From Flavobacteriales bacterium (GTDB taxonomy: Bacteria; Bacteroidota; Bacteroidia; Flavobacteriales_D; Sanyastnellaceae), in the NCBI GenBank assembly GCA_016722445.1, contig JADKIZ010000016.1:37482-101481 (forward strand): a DNA stretch of 64,000 nt. Reading direction: 5' to 3'. The notes beneath the pieces were generated by a model. It saw nothing but the letters and a program-made list of their open reading frames with translations. It was not told the DNA's origin and made no database searches. The translations under genes and the position numbers were made by a program. Positions 17,272 through 26,947 of the stretch are shown one piece after another; position 1 is the first letter of the stretch, and each line of letters opens with the position of its first letter.

Positions 17272-18666
17272 ATGAAATCTCATATTGTAACAATGTCGTT
17301 GATCTTGCTTTCTGCTGCATGTATGTTCGGTCAGCAACCAGCAGGAAGCTGGGCTGGTGTGCTTGCCGCGGAAGGCCAATCTTTAAATATCGTTTTTCAT
17401 GTTGCGGAAAAGGATGGCGTTTATTCTGCAAAAATGGATAGCCCGGATCAGGGTGTCTTTGGAATAGATGCCTCGGAAGTGAGTTTTGAAAATGGTATGC
17501 TGATGATCAAAATTGCCGCGGCTAGAATAGAATATCTGGGAAAACCCATGTCTGATGAGATGGAAGGCAATTTCAAACAAGGCCCTTTAAACCTGCCTCT
17601 CACTTTCAAGAGGATGGCAGAGGATACGGAAAATATGCGCCCTCAAACGCCTCGCCCTCCATATCCCTATACCATAGAGAATGTTGTTTTCACAAACTCA
17701 ACTGCAAAAATTAATTTGTCCGGCACACTAACTGTTCCAGCGGGTAAGGGCAAATTTCCAGCAGTGGTTTTGATTTCTGGAAGCGGACCTCAAAACAGGG
17801 ATGAAGAATTAATGGGGCACAAACCATTTCATGTGATTGCCGATTATTTGTCGCGAAATGGAATAGCTGTTCTGAGATATGATGATCGTGGTGTTGCCCA
17901 ATCTCAAGGAGATTTTCAACTTGCTACATCTTTGGATTTTGCAAGTGATGCGAAATCAGCAGTAGAGTTTTTAAAAGGACGAAATGACATTGACCCGACT
18001 TCGATTGGATTAATTGGGCACAGCGAAGGTGGTATGATAGCGCCTATGGTGGCCGCGGAATCCAAAGACGTGAGCTTCATTGTTCTCCTTGCAGGTACAG
18101 GAATTCGTGGTGACGAACTTCTTCTTTTACAACAGGAATTGATTTTGGGCGCCGCCGGAGTGTCGAAGGAAGAAATTAGTTCAGCAGGGGTAACCAATAA
18201 GAAGGCATTTGAAATGGTTCGAAATTCAAAGGATGATCAGAAGCTAAAACAGGATTTGACAGTGTTGCTGAGAGATGCTTGTAAGGACCTTACTGAAGCT
18301 GAATTGCCACAAGGCATGTCTAAGGAACAATATGTTGATATGCAAGTGCAGCAACTCACCAGTTCTTGGATGAAATATTTCCTGAGTTATGAGCCAGCCA
18401 GTTCATTGAAACGGGTAACGTGTCCAGTTCTTGCATTGAATGGCGCGATGGATTTGCAGGTACCCGCAGACATCAACCTCGAGGCCATTGAAGCTGCACT
18501 CAAAAAGGGAGGGAATTCGAAGGTCATCGTCAAAAAGTATCCTTCCATGAATCACCTGTTTCAAGTTTGTACGACAGGCGCGCCATCGGAATATTCAGAA
18601 ATTCGCGAAACAATTTCTCCAACAGTTCTAAGCGATATTCAATCCTGGATTATGTCTGATAAGTAA
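17272..18666 (+). CDS. secreted alpha/beta hydrolase (dienelactone hydrolase/S9-like)
   Basis: The ATG at 17272 gives a signal peptide (VTMSLILLSAACMFGQQ); the more distal start at 17242 does not improve it. About 464 residues: a small N-terminal beta-domain (about 25-130, with GSWAGVLAAEGQSLNIVFH), then an alpha/beta hydrolase. Landmarks: FPAVVLISGSGPQNRDEELM (oxyanion region), IAVLRYDDRGVAQSQGDF, the nucleophile elbow GLIGHSEGGMIAPMVAA with Ser, the aspartate in PVLALNGAMDLQVPADIN and the histidine in YPSMNHLFQVC. This domain pair is common in Bacteroidota peptidase/esterase-like proteins; the substrate is unknown. Monocistronic by position. Confidence 0.88.
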   Translation: MKSHIVTMSLILLSAACMFGQQPAGSWAGVLAAEGQSLNIVFHVAEKDGVYSAKMDSPDQGVFGIDASEVSFENGMLMIKIAAARIEYLGKPMSDEMEGNFKQGPLNLPLTFKRMAEDTENMRPQTPRPPYPYTIENVVFTNSTAKINLSGTLTVPAGKGKFPAVVLISGSGPQNRDEELMGHKPFHVIADYLSRNGIAVLRYDDRGVAQSQGDFQLATSLDFASDAKSAVEFLKGRNDIDPTSIGLIGHSEGGMIAPMVAAESKDVSFIVLLAGTGIRGDELLLLQQELILGAAGVSKEEISSAGVTNKKAFEMVRNSKDDQKLKQDLTVLLRDACKDLTEAELPQGMSKEQYVDMQVQQLTSSWMKYFLSYEPASSLKRVTCPVLALNGAMDLQVPADINLEAIEAALKKGGNSKVIVKKYPSMNHLFQVCTTGAPSEYSEIRETISPTVLSDIQSWIMSDK

Positions 18667-18768
18667 TAGTTGTAAGTATAGAATTTGAACTAGATGGTAG
18701 TGTTCTGTCTGCATTCGCAGAGAAGCGTCAGAATGATCTCGGTCTAATCGACGTGCCGTCTAACTCAC

Positions 18769-19278
18769 TTAGATTTTTTTGAAAGCTGCGAGATAAATCT
18801 TCTTTATGCTGTTTTTTTCTTCACGAGCTACAATGGCCTCACACGCAGGTACAAGTTCTTTGTTGTGTGCTGTTTTGAGTTTGATGATTTCACCCAATGC
18901 AAATGCTGCAGCCCACCTTACCACTGTGCCTTCATGTTCAGAATTGATCAACAGGTTTACTATGGCTTTGTCCAGCGATTTGCTGTGTTGCTTTGCTGTA
19001 TTTCCAATAACCTTGGCACTTTCCCATTTGATCCTCGGTGCTTTGGCAGCAAGTTGATCTACCACAAATTCGAAACCGGACTTGCCAAGGAGTGATGCAT
19101 CTTTTTGTGTGGCAAATTCCAAAGCTTCTATACAAGTTGCTTTTATCGGGTCCTTGCTGATTGATGCATAATCGATCAATTGAGCAACACTTATTTCTCC
19201 TGATGTAATGAACAGACTCAGTTTTTCTGTCTTTTCTTTTGATTTGATTGTTTTGTCTGAAAGTAGGGTGTTGATCAT
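18769..19278 (-). CDS. HEAT-repeat-like protein
   Basis: Taken from the ATG at 19278 (MINTLLSDKTIKSKEKTEKL), 169 residues. The frame is open back to 19404 but the extra N-terminal part looks unlike the rest. The body is all-helical with HEAT-type units: VAQLIDYASISKDPIKATCI, FVVDQLAAKAPRIKWESAKV then IGNTAKQHSK, and LLINSEHEGTVVRWAAAFAL then GEIIKL. Such scaffolds mediate protein contact, and DNA-glycosylase AlkD-type proteins share the look, but no catalytic residue can be named. No signal peptide from this start. Separated by 176 bp from the start-side gene on the same strand... the metallo-hydrolase lies downstream of its own promoter side at 19455-20870 and reads into this gene. Confidence 0.65.
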   Translation of the reverse strand: MINTLLSDKTIKSKEKTEKLSLFITSGEISVAQLIDYASISKDPIKATCIEALEFATQKDASLLGKSGFEFVVDQLAAKAPRIKWESAKVIGNTAKQHSKSLDKAIVNLLINSEHEGTVVRWAAAFALGEIIKLKTAHNKELVPACEAIVAREEKNSIKKIYLAAFKKI

Positions 19279-19454
19279 CTGTGGATGTTGTAGATAGACA
19301 TTCCTTGGGAAAAATATGGCCGTAACAATTGGACTGGTGGTTCCAATACTCTTGAATGCAATGAGGATATTCAATCTATATAGTCTTCTGGAGTTCTTGA
19401 CCAAGAACAGGGAGAACTATACTGGTTAAATATTTTATTTCATTTCAAAAGCAC

Positions 19455-20870
19455 TTAGGATTTAATCATTTTACTTTGACATACAAAATCTGATTTAGGC
19501 ACACCAGTTTCTGCGATGCTTTTGAAACCGCCTTCAACTTCTTTAAATTGATGAATTCCTCTGGCTTTTAAAATACTTGCTGCGATCATGCTGCGATAAC
19601 CACCTTGACAATGCAGGTAGAATGGCTCATCCGAAGTGTATTCGGCAAACCATGCATTGATGTCTGATAGTGGTCGACTATAAGCTTCTTCAACATGTTC
19701 AGCTGCGTATTCACTTTCTTTCCGCACATCAACCACTTTGGAATCGCCAATTTTCAATTCGTTCTTGAATTGAGTCGCTGAAATTCGTTCAACCTGATCG
19801 ATCTCTTTTCCCGATTCTTTCCAAGTTTGAAATCCTCCTTTGAGGTATCCAACCACATGATCAAATCCTACGCGAGCCAAACGTGTCACAGCTTCTTGTT
19901 CATCGCCTTCGGAAGTCACCAATAGTATCGGTTGTTTCACATCAATGATCAAAGCGCCTACCCATGGTGCAAAATCGCCTTTCAATCCAATATTGATGGA
20001 TTTAGGAATAAAGCCTTTGCAGAATTCACCTGCAGTGCGAACATCCAAAACAATAGCATCTGTTGTTTCTGCGGCTGCTTCAAACTCCACTGCACTCAGT
20101 GCTTTGAGACCGCGTTCCAGCACATCATCAAAACTGCTGTAGCCTTTTTTATTCATCATCACATTCAATCCAAAATAACCGGGAGGAGGTAAAAGTCCAT
20201 CGGTGACTTCTTTGATAAATGCTTCTTTATTTGGCTGATTCAGTGCATAGTTCATTTTCTTTTGATTACCAAGCGTATCAACCGTTTCTTTCATCATGTT
20301 TTTACCACAGGCACTTCCGGCACCATGTGCAGGATACACCGTTACATCATCGGCAAGTGGCATGATTTTGTTCTGCAATGAGTCGTACAAAAGCCCTGCG
20401 AGCTGTTCCTGTGTCATGGAAGCTGACTTTTGTGCTAGATCCGGTCTTCCTACATCACCCAAAAACAAGGTATCACCACTGAATAATGCAATGTCCTTTC
20501 CGTTTTCATCTTTCAATAAAAAGCAACTGCTTTCCATGGTGTGTCCAGGTGTATGCAACACCTGTATCGTTATATTCCCTAATTGAAATACTTGACTGTC
20601 TTTCGCAATGATGGCATCGAATTCTGGTTGCGCATTCGGTCCGTAAATAATCGCTGCGCCTGTTTTTTTGCTGAGATCTAAATGCCCAGAAACAAAATCT
20701 GCGTGAAAGTGTGTTTCAAATACATACTTGATTTTTACGCCATCTTTTTCTGCTCGGTCCAAATAAGGTTGAACTTCACGAAGTGGGTCGATGATAGCTG
20801 CCTCGCCGTTGGAGGTGATGTAATATGCACCTTGTGCAAGACATCCGGTATAAATCTGTTCTATTTTCAT
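19455..20870 (-). CDS. metallo-beta-lactamase fold hydrolase with two rhodanese domains (persulfide dioxygenase-like)
   Basis: 471 residues. Residues 1-240 are an MBL-fold enzyme of the ETHE1/BLH type: metal ligands THFHADFVSGH (54-63), LHTPGHTMESSCF and LFSGDTLFLGDVGRPDLAQ. These enzymes oxidise glutathione or other persulfides. Two rhodanese domains follow: the first (about 260-350) has DAIVLDVRTAGEF but its active loop reads LLVTSEGDEQEA with no cysteine, so it is probably inactive; the second (about 370-460) has the loop YLHCQGGYRSMIAA with the catalytic cysteine. A TauE exporter gene lies 23 bp upstream on the same strand, so the two form a sulfide/sulfite detoxification pair, a known arrangement. 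Confidence 0.9.
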   Translation of the reverse strand: MKIEQIYTGCLAQGAYYITSNGEAAIIDPLREVQPYLDRAEKDGVKIKYVFETHFHADFVSGHLDLSKKTGAAIIYGPNAQPEFDAIIAKDSQVFQLGNITIQVLHTPGHTMESSCFLLKDENGKDIALFSGDTLFLGDVGRPDLAQKSASMTQEQLAGLLYDSLQNKIMPLADDVTVYPAHGAGSACGKNMMKETVDTLGNQKKMNYALNQPNKEAFIKEVTDGLLPPPGYFGLNVMMNKKGYSSFDDVLERGLKALSAVEFEAAAETTDAIVLDVRTAGEFCKGFIPKSINIGLKGDFAPWVGALIIDVKQPILLVTSEGDEQEAVTRLARVGFDHVVGYLKGGFQTWKESGKEIDQVERISATQFKNELKIGDSKVVDVRKESEYAAEHVEEAYSRPLSDINAWFAEYTSDEPFYLHCQGGYRSMIAASILKARGIHQFKEVEGGFKSIAETGVPKSDFVCQSKMIKS

Positions 20871-20893
20871 TTGTGTGGTGATTGACGATCAAT

Positions 20894-21697
20894 TTATGAT
20901 GTGGTGAAAAAAAGTTCTTTGGTAATGATGTAAATTCCCATAACCAGAACAAACCAACCGAAGGCTGGTTTCAGTTTTGCACCATCTATTTTTTTCGAGA
21001 GGAAAATTCCGATGAAAATCCCTATTGTAGCCATAACCGAGATCAACATTAATAGTTGCCAATCGATGCTGGTCTCTGCATTTTCGCCAAAGAAACCAAT
21101 GAGTGATTTCGCCGCGATAATTACAAGTGATGTTCCAACAGCCTCCTTCATGGGTAGCTTTGACAAAAGTACCAATGCCGGAATAATCAAAAAGCCACCA
21201 CCTGCTCCTACCAAACCGGTGATCAATCCTACGATCAATCCTTCTGCAAGTATGACTGGATAGTTGAATTTTTGAGGTCCATCCGGCTCCAGACTTTTAT
21301 TTTTAACTTTCTTGATCATACTATATGAAGCAGCCACCATAAGGACGGCAAACAATAACATCAGCATGATATTTTTGGTCAATACAAAATCCCCCACCTT
21401 CATGATTTCTTTGGGGATGGCAGGAACGATATAAGCCCGGGTCATAAAGACAGCCGCAATGGATGGCAAACCAAAAACTATCGCAGTTTTTACATTCACC
21501 AAACCCTTTTTGAAATAGCCTACAGAACCGATTGCAGCTGTGAATCCCACAATAAAGAGTGAGTACGAAGTGGCTGATACTGCATCTATTCCAAATAGAT
21601 ACACAAGCACAGGTACTGTCAGTATGCTGCCACCACTTCCAATGAGTCCAAGAGATACTCCAATGAAGATGGCACAGAGGTAACCGATAATTTCCAT
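20894..21697 (-). CDS. TauE/SafE family sulfite exporter-type permease
   Basis: 267 residues with about eight transmembrane helices in two repeats. Family landmarks: FIGVSLGLIGSGGSILTVPV at the start (the G-x-x-G-x-G-G-S loop) and its mirrored copy LIVGLITGLVGAGGGFLIIP in the second half. TauE-type carriers export sulfite or other sulfur oxyanions. Placed first in a two-gene set with the persulfide dioxygenase-like enzyme 23 bp downstream, which would make sulfite from persulfide sulfur; the exporter would then remove it. The substrate is inferred from this neighbourhood. Confidence 0.9.
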   Translation of the reverse strand: MEIIGYLCAIFIGVSLGLIGSGGSILTVPVLVYLFGIDAVSATSYSLFIVGFTAAIGSVGYFKKGLVNVKTAIVFGLPSIAAVFMTRAYIVPAIPKEIMKVGDFVLTKNIMLMLLFAVLMVAASYSMIKKVKNKSLEPDGPQKFNYPVILAEGLIVGLITGLVGAGGGFLIIPALVLLSKLPMKEAVGTSLVIIAAKSLIGFFGENAETSIDWQLLMLISVMATIGIFIGIFLSKKIDGAKLKPAFGWFVLVMGIYIITKELFFTTS

Positions 21698-21979
21698 TTA
21701 ATGTGAATTGAGGCGCAAAGGTGGTGAGACAGGCCTGGGTTTTCAGTATGAATTGTTACAATTTGAAAACGACTATTTTGAATGGAGTGTAACGGGTCAA
21801 GGAATCCATAATAAAAGGGAAGATCAAATTTGAACCGTGAATGCTGGAAGAGCGATTTTGATCAGTTTTCTGGATGAATGCTTTGTGTTCTTTCAGTGCT
21901 GAGAATAATTACATCTTATTGAGCTGAGCAATTGCCATTTTATCATGATAGCACTGGATGTATCCAGAGCTTCAGGAGT

Positions 21980-23711
21980 TTATTCCGCTTCGTTAAGCGA
22001 AAAAGTAAAAGTTGAACCAATGCCTTCTGTGCTATCAACGGAGATTTTTCCTCCTTGTGCTTCGATGAACTCACGGCAGATCGCCAAGCCCAAACCGCTT
22101 CCTGCATTGCCCCCGGGCACCTGGAAATACCGATCAAAAATGCGCTCTGCAAATTCTTTCCGTATCCCTGAACCAAAATCCTGAACCTTAAATATGACCT
22201 GCTTGTTTTTTTGAATTACTTCAATCTTGATTTTTGATCCAATGGGGGAATGATTCATCGCGTTATTCAACAGATTAGTCAAAACCCAAGACGTTTTTTC
22301 CGGATCTGCCTTGACAGCTTTCACTGTTGAGTTGGTTTGGACGTCAAGCGTAATTTGCTTTTGTTCTGCTATCACTTTCAGTGATGCCATTGATCTTTGC
22401 AAGATGTCCAGTGGCAGACATGTTTGCAAGGTCAGTTGAATGTTTCCAGTTTCTGCCTGTGATAAATTCAATAGTTCACTGGTGATTTTGAGTAATCGAT
22501 TGCTGTCATCGCCAATGCTATTGATGAGTTGCATTTGTTCGTCATTCAACTGTCCGGACTTGTTTTTCTCCAAAAGTTGAACACTCATTTTGATGGAGGA
22601 GATGGGTGTCTTTAACTCATGTGATACCGTGGCGATGAAATTGGTTTTGGCTATATCCAACTCTTTGAAGGGTGTGACATTTTTTAGGAGAATGACATGA
22701 CCGACTTTCTTTTTTTCCTGCTCACCGGTTGGTACGATCGTTATCTCTAAAATTTCTTTTTCGAAATAACTCTCTTTTTGATTGGCGAATATTTTTAATG
22801 CTCCGGTTTGTTGATTTTGTTTGCTTTCTGGTGGCGCAATCATCTCGGTAATAAGTGATCGCATGAGATCATTATGTACTGCAATGTCCTGTGCAATTCT
22901 GCCTATTGCTTCACCCTGCCGCAAACCACATATTTTCAACGCTTCGTCATTCATAAACAATATTTTATTGTGCTCATCTAACCCGATAACTGGATCATGC
23001 ATATTGTTGATCAATGCTTCGATGCGTTTCTTCTCCATCAAAAGACTTGCAAGATTGCTATTGTCATATTCCTCGAGTTTTTCCGCCATGGTGTTAAAGG
23101 CAAATGCCAATTCTCCAAACTCATCTCGCGAATCGAAATGTAGCCGTTGTGCATAATTTTTCGCAGAAATTTCTTTGATGGATTTGGTTAACTGTCGCAA
23201 TGGGTTAGCAATACTGCCTGGTAAATTCAACATGAGAGATAAGGCAATGATGAAACAGAGTGTTCCAGTAATCGCAATCCACATGGTAGCCTTGTCTGCC
23301 GTTTTCTGTGCCATCTGACTCTTCCTGTGCATGGCTTGCATGTTCAGATTCATCAATTCATAGATGTGAATCCTTATTCCAGTGACCAATGCTTCTTGAT
23401 TGGATTGTGTGACATACAATTCATATTGATGAACCAGATTATCTGTCGCTTGTTGCTCTCCGATTTCGGTCACGTTGTTTTGTTGTAATGTCAGATTTTC
23501 CCGAAAAAGATCTTTTTTCGATTGTTCATCAGATAGTTCTAGAGCGGAGAGCATATTCCTGGCAATACTCCAAGGTGTTGTAATTGGCTTGAAGTATGCT
23601 TTTTGTGTCGTTACTTAATGCGAGTGAATATGTCATTCCAACAATCGCAAGTATGAGTACCAACGAAAACAGAAGTGCGACGCCAAGTGTCAGTTTTACT
23701 TTTATTTTCAT
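21980..23711 (-). pseudogene. sensor histidine kinase of the kdp locus, frameshifted
   Basis: Second half of a split KdpD-like sensor. Two membrane helices (LLFSLVLILAIVGMTYSLAL near the N-terminus and IAITGTLCFIIALSLML) enclose a periplasmic helical domain; then HAMP (NPLRQLTKSIKEISAKNYA), PAS (VIGLDEHNKILFMNDEAL), HisKA with the phospho-histidine in FIATVSHELKTPISSIKMS, and HATPase with VQDFGSGIRKEF and GGNAGSGLGLAICREF. The frame breaks at about 23550 inside YCQ-NMLSALELSDE: one extra G in 'CCAGGAAT' moves the reader into a stop; deleting it restores YCQNML. Its start overlaps the stop of kdpD by 4 bp. No KdpE-type response regulator follows it. Confidence 0.82.
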
Positions 23712-24832
23712 GACAATATCACAATATCAATATCGGAGGATGTGAGTTTTTTCAATAGCTGATTAAAAATATTAGTGGCCACAATGATTCTGAATAAATT
23801 GAAATGCGGTTTGCCAATACAAATTGTCGTTACATGATGTTTTTCTGCTTCTGATATGATGGTGCGTGCAATATATGAACTCTGAACCTGAATTACTTCA
23901 GCCCCTAATTCAGTTGAAAGTTTGAAATTGTTGATCAAATGTCTTTGCCTGTCTAAGGGTATCTTATTCACATTTTCCTTTGGAGTTTGTACGTAAATGA
24001 CACACCAGCTAGCATTATAATAGCTAGCCAGACGGGCTGTCTTGCGAATTACGTTCTTGGAGGTCTTTTCATTGCTGCTGATACAAGCCATGAATTTTTC
24101 ATGACGTAGCGCTATATGTTTTGGGACTTCTATGTCAACTTTACGTTCCACTTGTGAAGCGACTTCCTTTAGCGCCAATTCCCGCAATTGAAGAATGTGT
24201 TCAGGTTTAAAAAAATGATCAAGTGCGGTCTGAATTTTTTCCTGCTGATATATCTTCCCTTCCTTAAGTCTTGTGATGAGTTCGTCTGCCGTAAGATCAA
24301 TATTTACTACCTCATCAGCAAGAGCCAGTATTTTGTCGGGAATGCGTTCTGCAACTTCTACTCCTGTAATGGATTTGATTTCTTCGTTCAAACTTTCGAT
24401 ATGCTGAATGTTTACTGCAGAAATGACATTGATGCCTGCATCCAAAACTTCTAATACATCTTGCCAGCGTTTTTCATGTTTACTGCCCTCAATGTTGGTA
24501 TGTGCAAGTTCATCGATGATCACGACTTCCGGTCGTAAATTAACGATGGCCTGAACATCCATTTCTTCAAGTTCTTTGCCTTTATAAAAAAGCTTTCGTC
24601 TTGGTATGATCGTGAGTCCATCCAGCAATTCATGGGTTTCTTTTCTGAGATGTGTCTCCACATAACCAATCTTGATGTCTATGCCATTGCGCATCAAAGC
24701 ATGTGCTTCCTGCAACATACGGAATGTTTTGCCGACACCGGCGCTCATGCCGATGTAGACTTTGAACTTTCCCCTGCGTGATCTTTTGATCAGGTTAAGG
24801 AATTGTTCCGCATGTTGATCACGTTCATTCAT
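23708..24832 (-). CDS. kdpD: KdpD N-terminal sensor module (KdpD plus universal-stress-protein domain) as a separate protein
   Basis: 374 residues, cytoplasmic. Residues 20-230 form the KdpD domain with the Walker A motif VYIGMSAGVGKTFRMLQEAH, then GYVETHLRKETHELLDGL and VVIIDELAHTNIEGSKHEKR (Walker B and following). Residues 250-374 are a universal-stress-protein domain (FMACISSNEKTSKNVIRKTA and TTICIGKPHFNLFRIIV). E. coli KdpD carries these in one chain with membrane and kinase domains; here those sit in the next gene, overlapping by 4 bp. In the family this module senses K+ or cell turgor and controls kinase/phosphatase balance. The split form is normal for Bacteroidota. Confidence 0.92.
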   Translation of the reverse strand: MNERDQHAEQFLNLIKRSRRGKFKVYIGMSAGVGKTFRMLQEAHALMRNGIDIKIGYVETHLRKETHELLDGLTIIPRRKLFYKGKELEEMDVQAIVNLRPEVVIIDELAHTNIEGSKHEKRWQDVLEVLDAGINVISAVNIQHIESLNEEIKSITGVEVAERIPDKILALADEVVNIDLTADELITRLKEGKIYQQEKIQTALDHFFKPEHILQLRELALKEVASQVERKVDIEVPKHIALRHEKFMACISSNEKTSKNVIRKTARLASYYNASWCVIYVQTPKENVNKIPLDRQRHLINNFKLSTELGAEVIQVQSSYIARTIISEAEKHHVTTICIGKPHFNLFRIIVATNIFNQLLKKLTSSDIDIVILS

Positions 24833-24918
24833 CAGGAATCATTCATTTTTCCATGAAAAAAATAGGATGAGGTTGTGAAAGCTAGACCCTTATTCAATTG
24901 ATTACTAAATCACAAATT

Positions 24919-26283
24919 TCATATCCTGAACAGAACAGCCAGCAATACCCTGTTTTCTCTTCTTACAAGATCTGGTCTCCAATCTGCCGGAAGTGTTGTC
25001 CATTGATATCCTGTTGGTGATGTTACACCTCCGTGTCCTGCAAAATATGGCACACTGCTTTCACGATGTACATATTCAAGTCGAAACTCTATACTTTGAT
25101 TCGGCATCCAACTTATGTTAGTTGAGGCATCCCAACCTTGAAATTTATCTCCCGGATTTGCACTGAAAGGATATGCTCCTTCTGAAACAGATGGATTTGC
25201 CGGATTAGGCAATGGACTCGCCTGCCCTGTGGGATATAGGACTAGGTATCTGCCAGGATTGGTCATTAATCCACCTCCAAATGTCCATGCGATTTTGTTT
25301 TGTGAAAACCACAATCTATGGTAAAACATGACGCTCGCAAAATATTGTGCTGGTCCTTGTATTGAATCGCCATCTTTAAATCCATTCACACCACCTCCTT
25401 TTTCAAAACCAACATCTCCAGTGAGTGAAAATGCCATTCTACTAATACCTGTTGACTCTGGTTTGTTGTAATAACGAACCAAAAGACTGTTGTCAGAATG
25501 AAATCTTATTCTGTCCGATATTCCTCCTGCATCCGTACCGATATAATCATTAGTCAACACTTTCACACGATCATTCATATAGGTGATGTTCGCCCCCAAT
25601 CCCGGCATCTTGTTGAATTTGCCATAACTCTGCCATCCATTGATAATCCATGGTTCGATTTTCCAATACTTATTCGGGTGAATCTGAACACGTACTCCAT
25701 TAAAAAACCAAGGTGTGTTGTCCGATGTAAATGAAGCCTGGTACTCCCAGTTTTCAGGTTGGTAATAGGAGTTCAATCCTATGTATGACATGAACATTCC
25801 AAAGTCAACATTGATACCATGCATTTTTTCAAAATGATAACCAGCATAAGCTTCACTTAAGTAGCGATATACATTGGCCAATTGATATTGCCCGCGGTAC
25901 GGACTATAATCATTCCGAGGAATGACGATGGAGCGCATGCCAAATTGCGTCATGACGCGTGCTCTGGCATTTTTATAATTGAAATCCCCTCCAAAGTGCA
26001 AGGCCTGCAATTGGATTTCATTGTTTCTTGCAAGTGCGGTTGACCCCACCACTGTGTTGTCTATCGGATCTTCAAAGGAATAAGTGTAATTGATATCCAT
26101 TAATATCGATGGGGTAAAGTACTTCATGTTTTTGAATGCAGAAGAGTCTCTACGATCACTTCCATTTTGCCAACTGGCATCTATGCCTTCAAATGGTTCT
26201 CCCTTTTGTTGAGCGTGTACATATGGAAGGAATATACAGTACATCAAAAGGATCAAGGCGAATGTGCGAATGTTGCTTTTCAT
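24919..26283 (-). CDS. outer-membrane beta-barrel porin of the kdp operon
   Basis: 454 residues with a signal peptide (FALILLMYCIFLPYVHAQQ). The mature chain is a large barrel: amphipathic strands rich in aromatic residues, such as ILMDINYTYSFEDP, AYAGYHFEKMHGINVDFGMF, NKIAWTFGGGLMTNPGRYL, IEFRLEYVHRESSVPYFAG, ending in VLLAVLFRI with a terminal hydrophobic residue. It matches the look of the BBP2 (OmpL-like) porins that sit between kdpC and kdpD in many Bacteroidota. Located 86 bp before kdpD and 49 bp after kdpC on the same strand, it probably lets K+ cross the outer membrane for KdpFABC; this role is inferred from synteny. Confidence 0.8.
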   Translation of the reverse strand: MKSNIRTFALILLMYCIFLPYVHAQQKGEPFEGIDASWQNGSDRRDSSAFKNMKYFTPSILMDINYTYSFEDPIDNTVVGSTALARNNEIQLQALHFGGDFNYKNARARVMTQFGMRSIVIPRNDYSPYRGQYQLANVYRYLSEAYAGYHFEKMHGINVDFGMFMSYIGLNSYYQPENWEYQASFTSDNTPWFFNGVRVQIHPNKYWKIEPWIINGWQSYGKFNKMPGLGANITYMNDRVKVLTNDYIGTDAGGISDRIRFHSDNSLLVRYYNKPESTGISRMAFSLTGDVGFEKGGGVNGFKDGDSIQGPAQYFASVMFYHRLWFSQNKIAWTFGGGLMTNPGRYLVLYPTGQASPLPNPANPSVSEGAYPFSANPGDKFQGWDASTNISWMPNQSIEFRLEYVHRESSVPYFAGHGGVTSPTGYQWTTLPADWRPDLVRRENRVLLAVLFRI

Positions 26284-26332
26284 TTCGTTTTTTTTATTTT
26301 ATGCTTCGGTGAAAAGTGATGATGGAACTATT

Positions 26333-26935
26333 TTATAAATGGACTGGATTGTTGGTGGAGCTTTGTTGAGTCGTCATTTCGTCCAATGCTATGTTCAACT
26401 TTAGTACATTGACTTTTTTAGGTCCAAGTAATCCGAATAGAGACTGCTCAGTTTGTTTATGAATCAATTCTTCAATGACTGTTTCTGATAAACCTCTGCT
26501 TTGCGCAATTCGTTTGGCTTGTATCATGGCGGCTGAAATGCTGAGATGAGGATCAAGTCCTGATCCACTTGCAGTAACCAGTTCAGCGGGTATTTCTGCT
26601 TTGTTAGTGCCCGGATTGTGCACCAGGAAGGAATCAATCCGCGATTCAATTACCGCCAGATATTCTGCGTTGGAGGGACCTTTGTTGCTTCCACCAGAAG
26701 CGGATGCATTGTATTGAACGGCTGAAGGTCTTGATGTGAAATATTTATCTTGTTTGAATTCCTGAGCAATGTTTTGATAGTGTTCTTTTCCTTCGACTTG
26801 AATAACCTCGCCTTTGCCATTGTTTGTAGCCAATTGGGCAATACTCCAAAGACAAGTTGTATAACAAACCGGAAAGAGTATCGCAAACAGAACGGTGAGT
26901 TTAATGGCTGGAAGTATGTGTTGTTTCATGTTCAT
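26333..26935 (-). CDS. kdpC: potassium-transporting ATPase subunit KdpC
   Basis: 200 residues (E. coli about 190). One N-terminal membrane helix (AIKLTVLFAILFPVCYTTC), then the periplasmic domain with the diagnostic motifs FTSRPSAVQYNASASGGSN, GPSNAEYLAVIESRI, VTASGSGLDPHLSISAAMIQ and the C-terminal LFGLLGPKKVNVLKLNIALD. KdpC stabilises the KdpAB complex. The reading frame is intact, unlike its two upstream partners kdpA and kdpB. It starts 12 bp after the kdpB stop. Confidence 0.95.
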   Translation of the reverse strand: MNMKQHILPAIKLTVLFAILFPVCYTTCLWSIAQLATNNGKGEVIQVEGKEHYQNIAQEFKQDKYFTSRPSAVQYNASASGGSNKGPSNAEYLAVIESRIDSFLVHNPGTNKAEIPAELVTASGSGLDPHLSISAAMIQAKRIAQSRGLSETVIEELIHKQTEQSLFGLLGPKKVNVLKLNIALDEMTTQQSSTNNPVHL

Positions 26936-26947
26936 ATTGTTTGAGTT

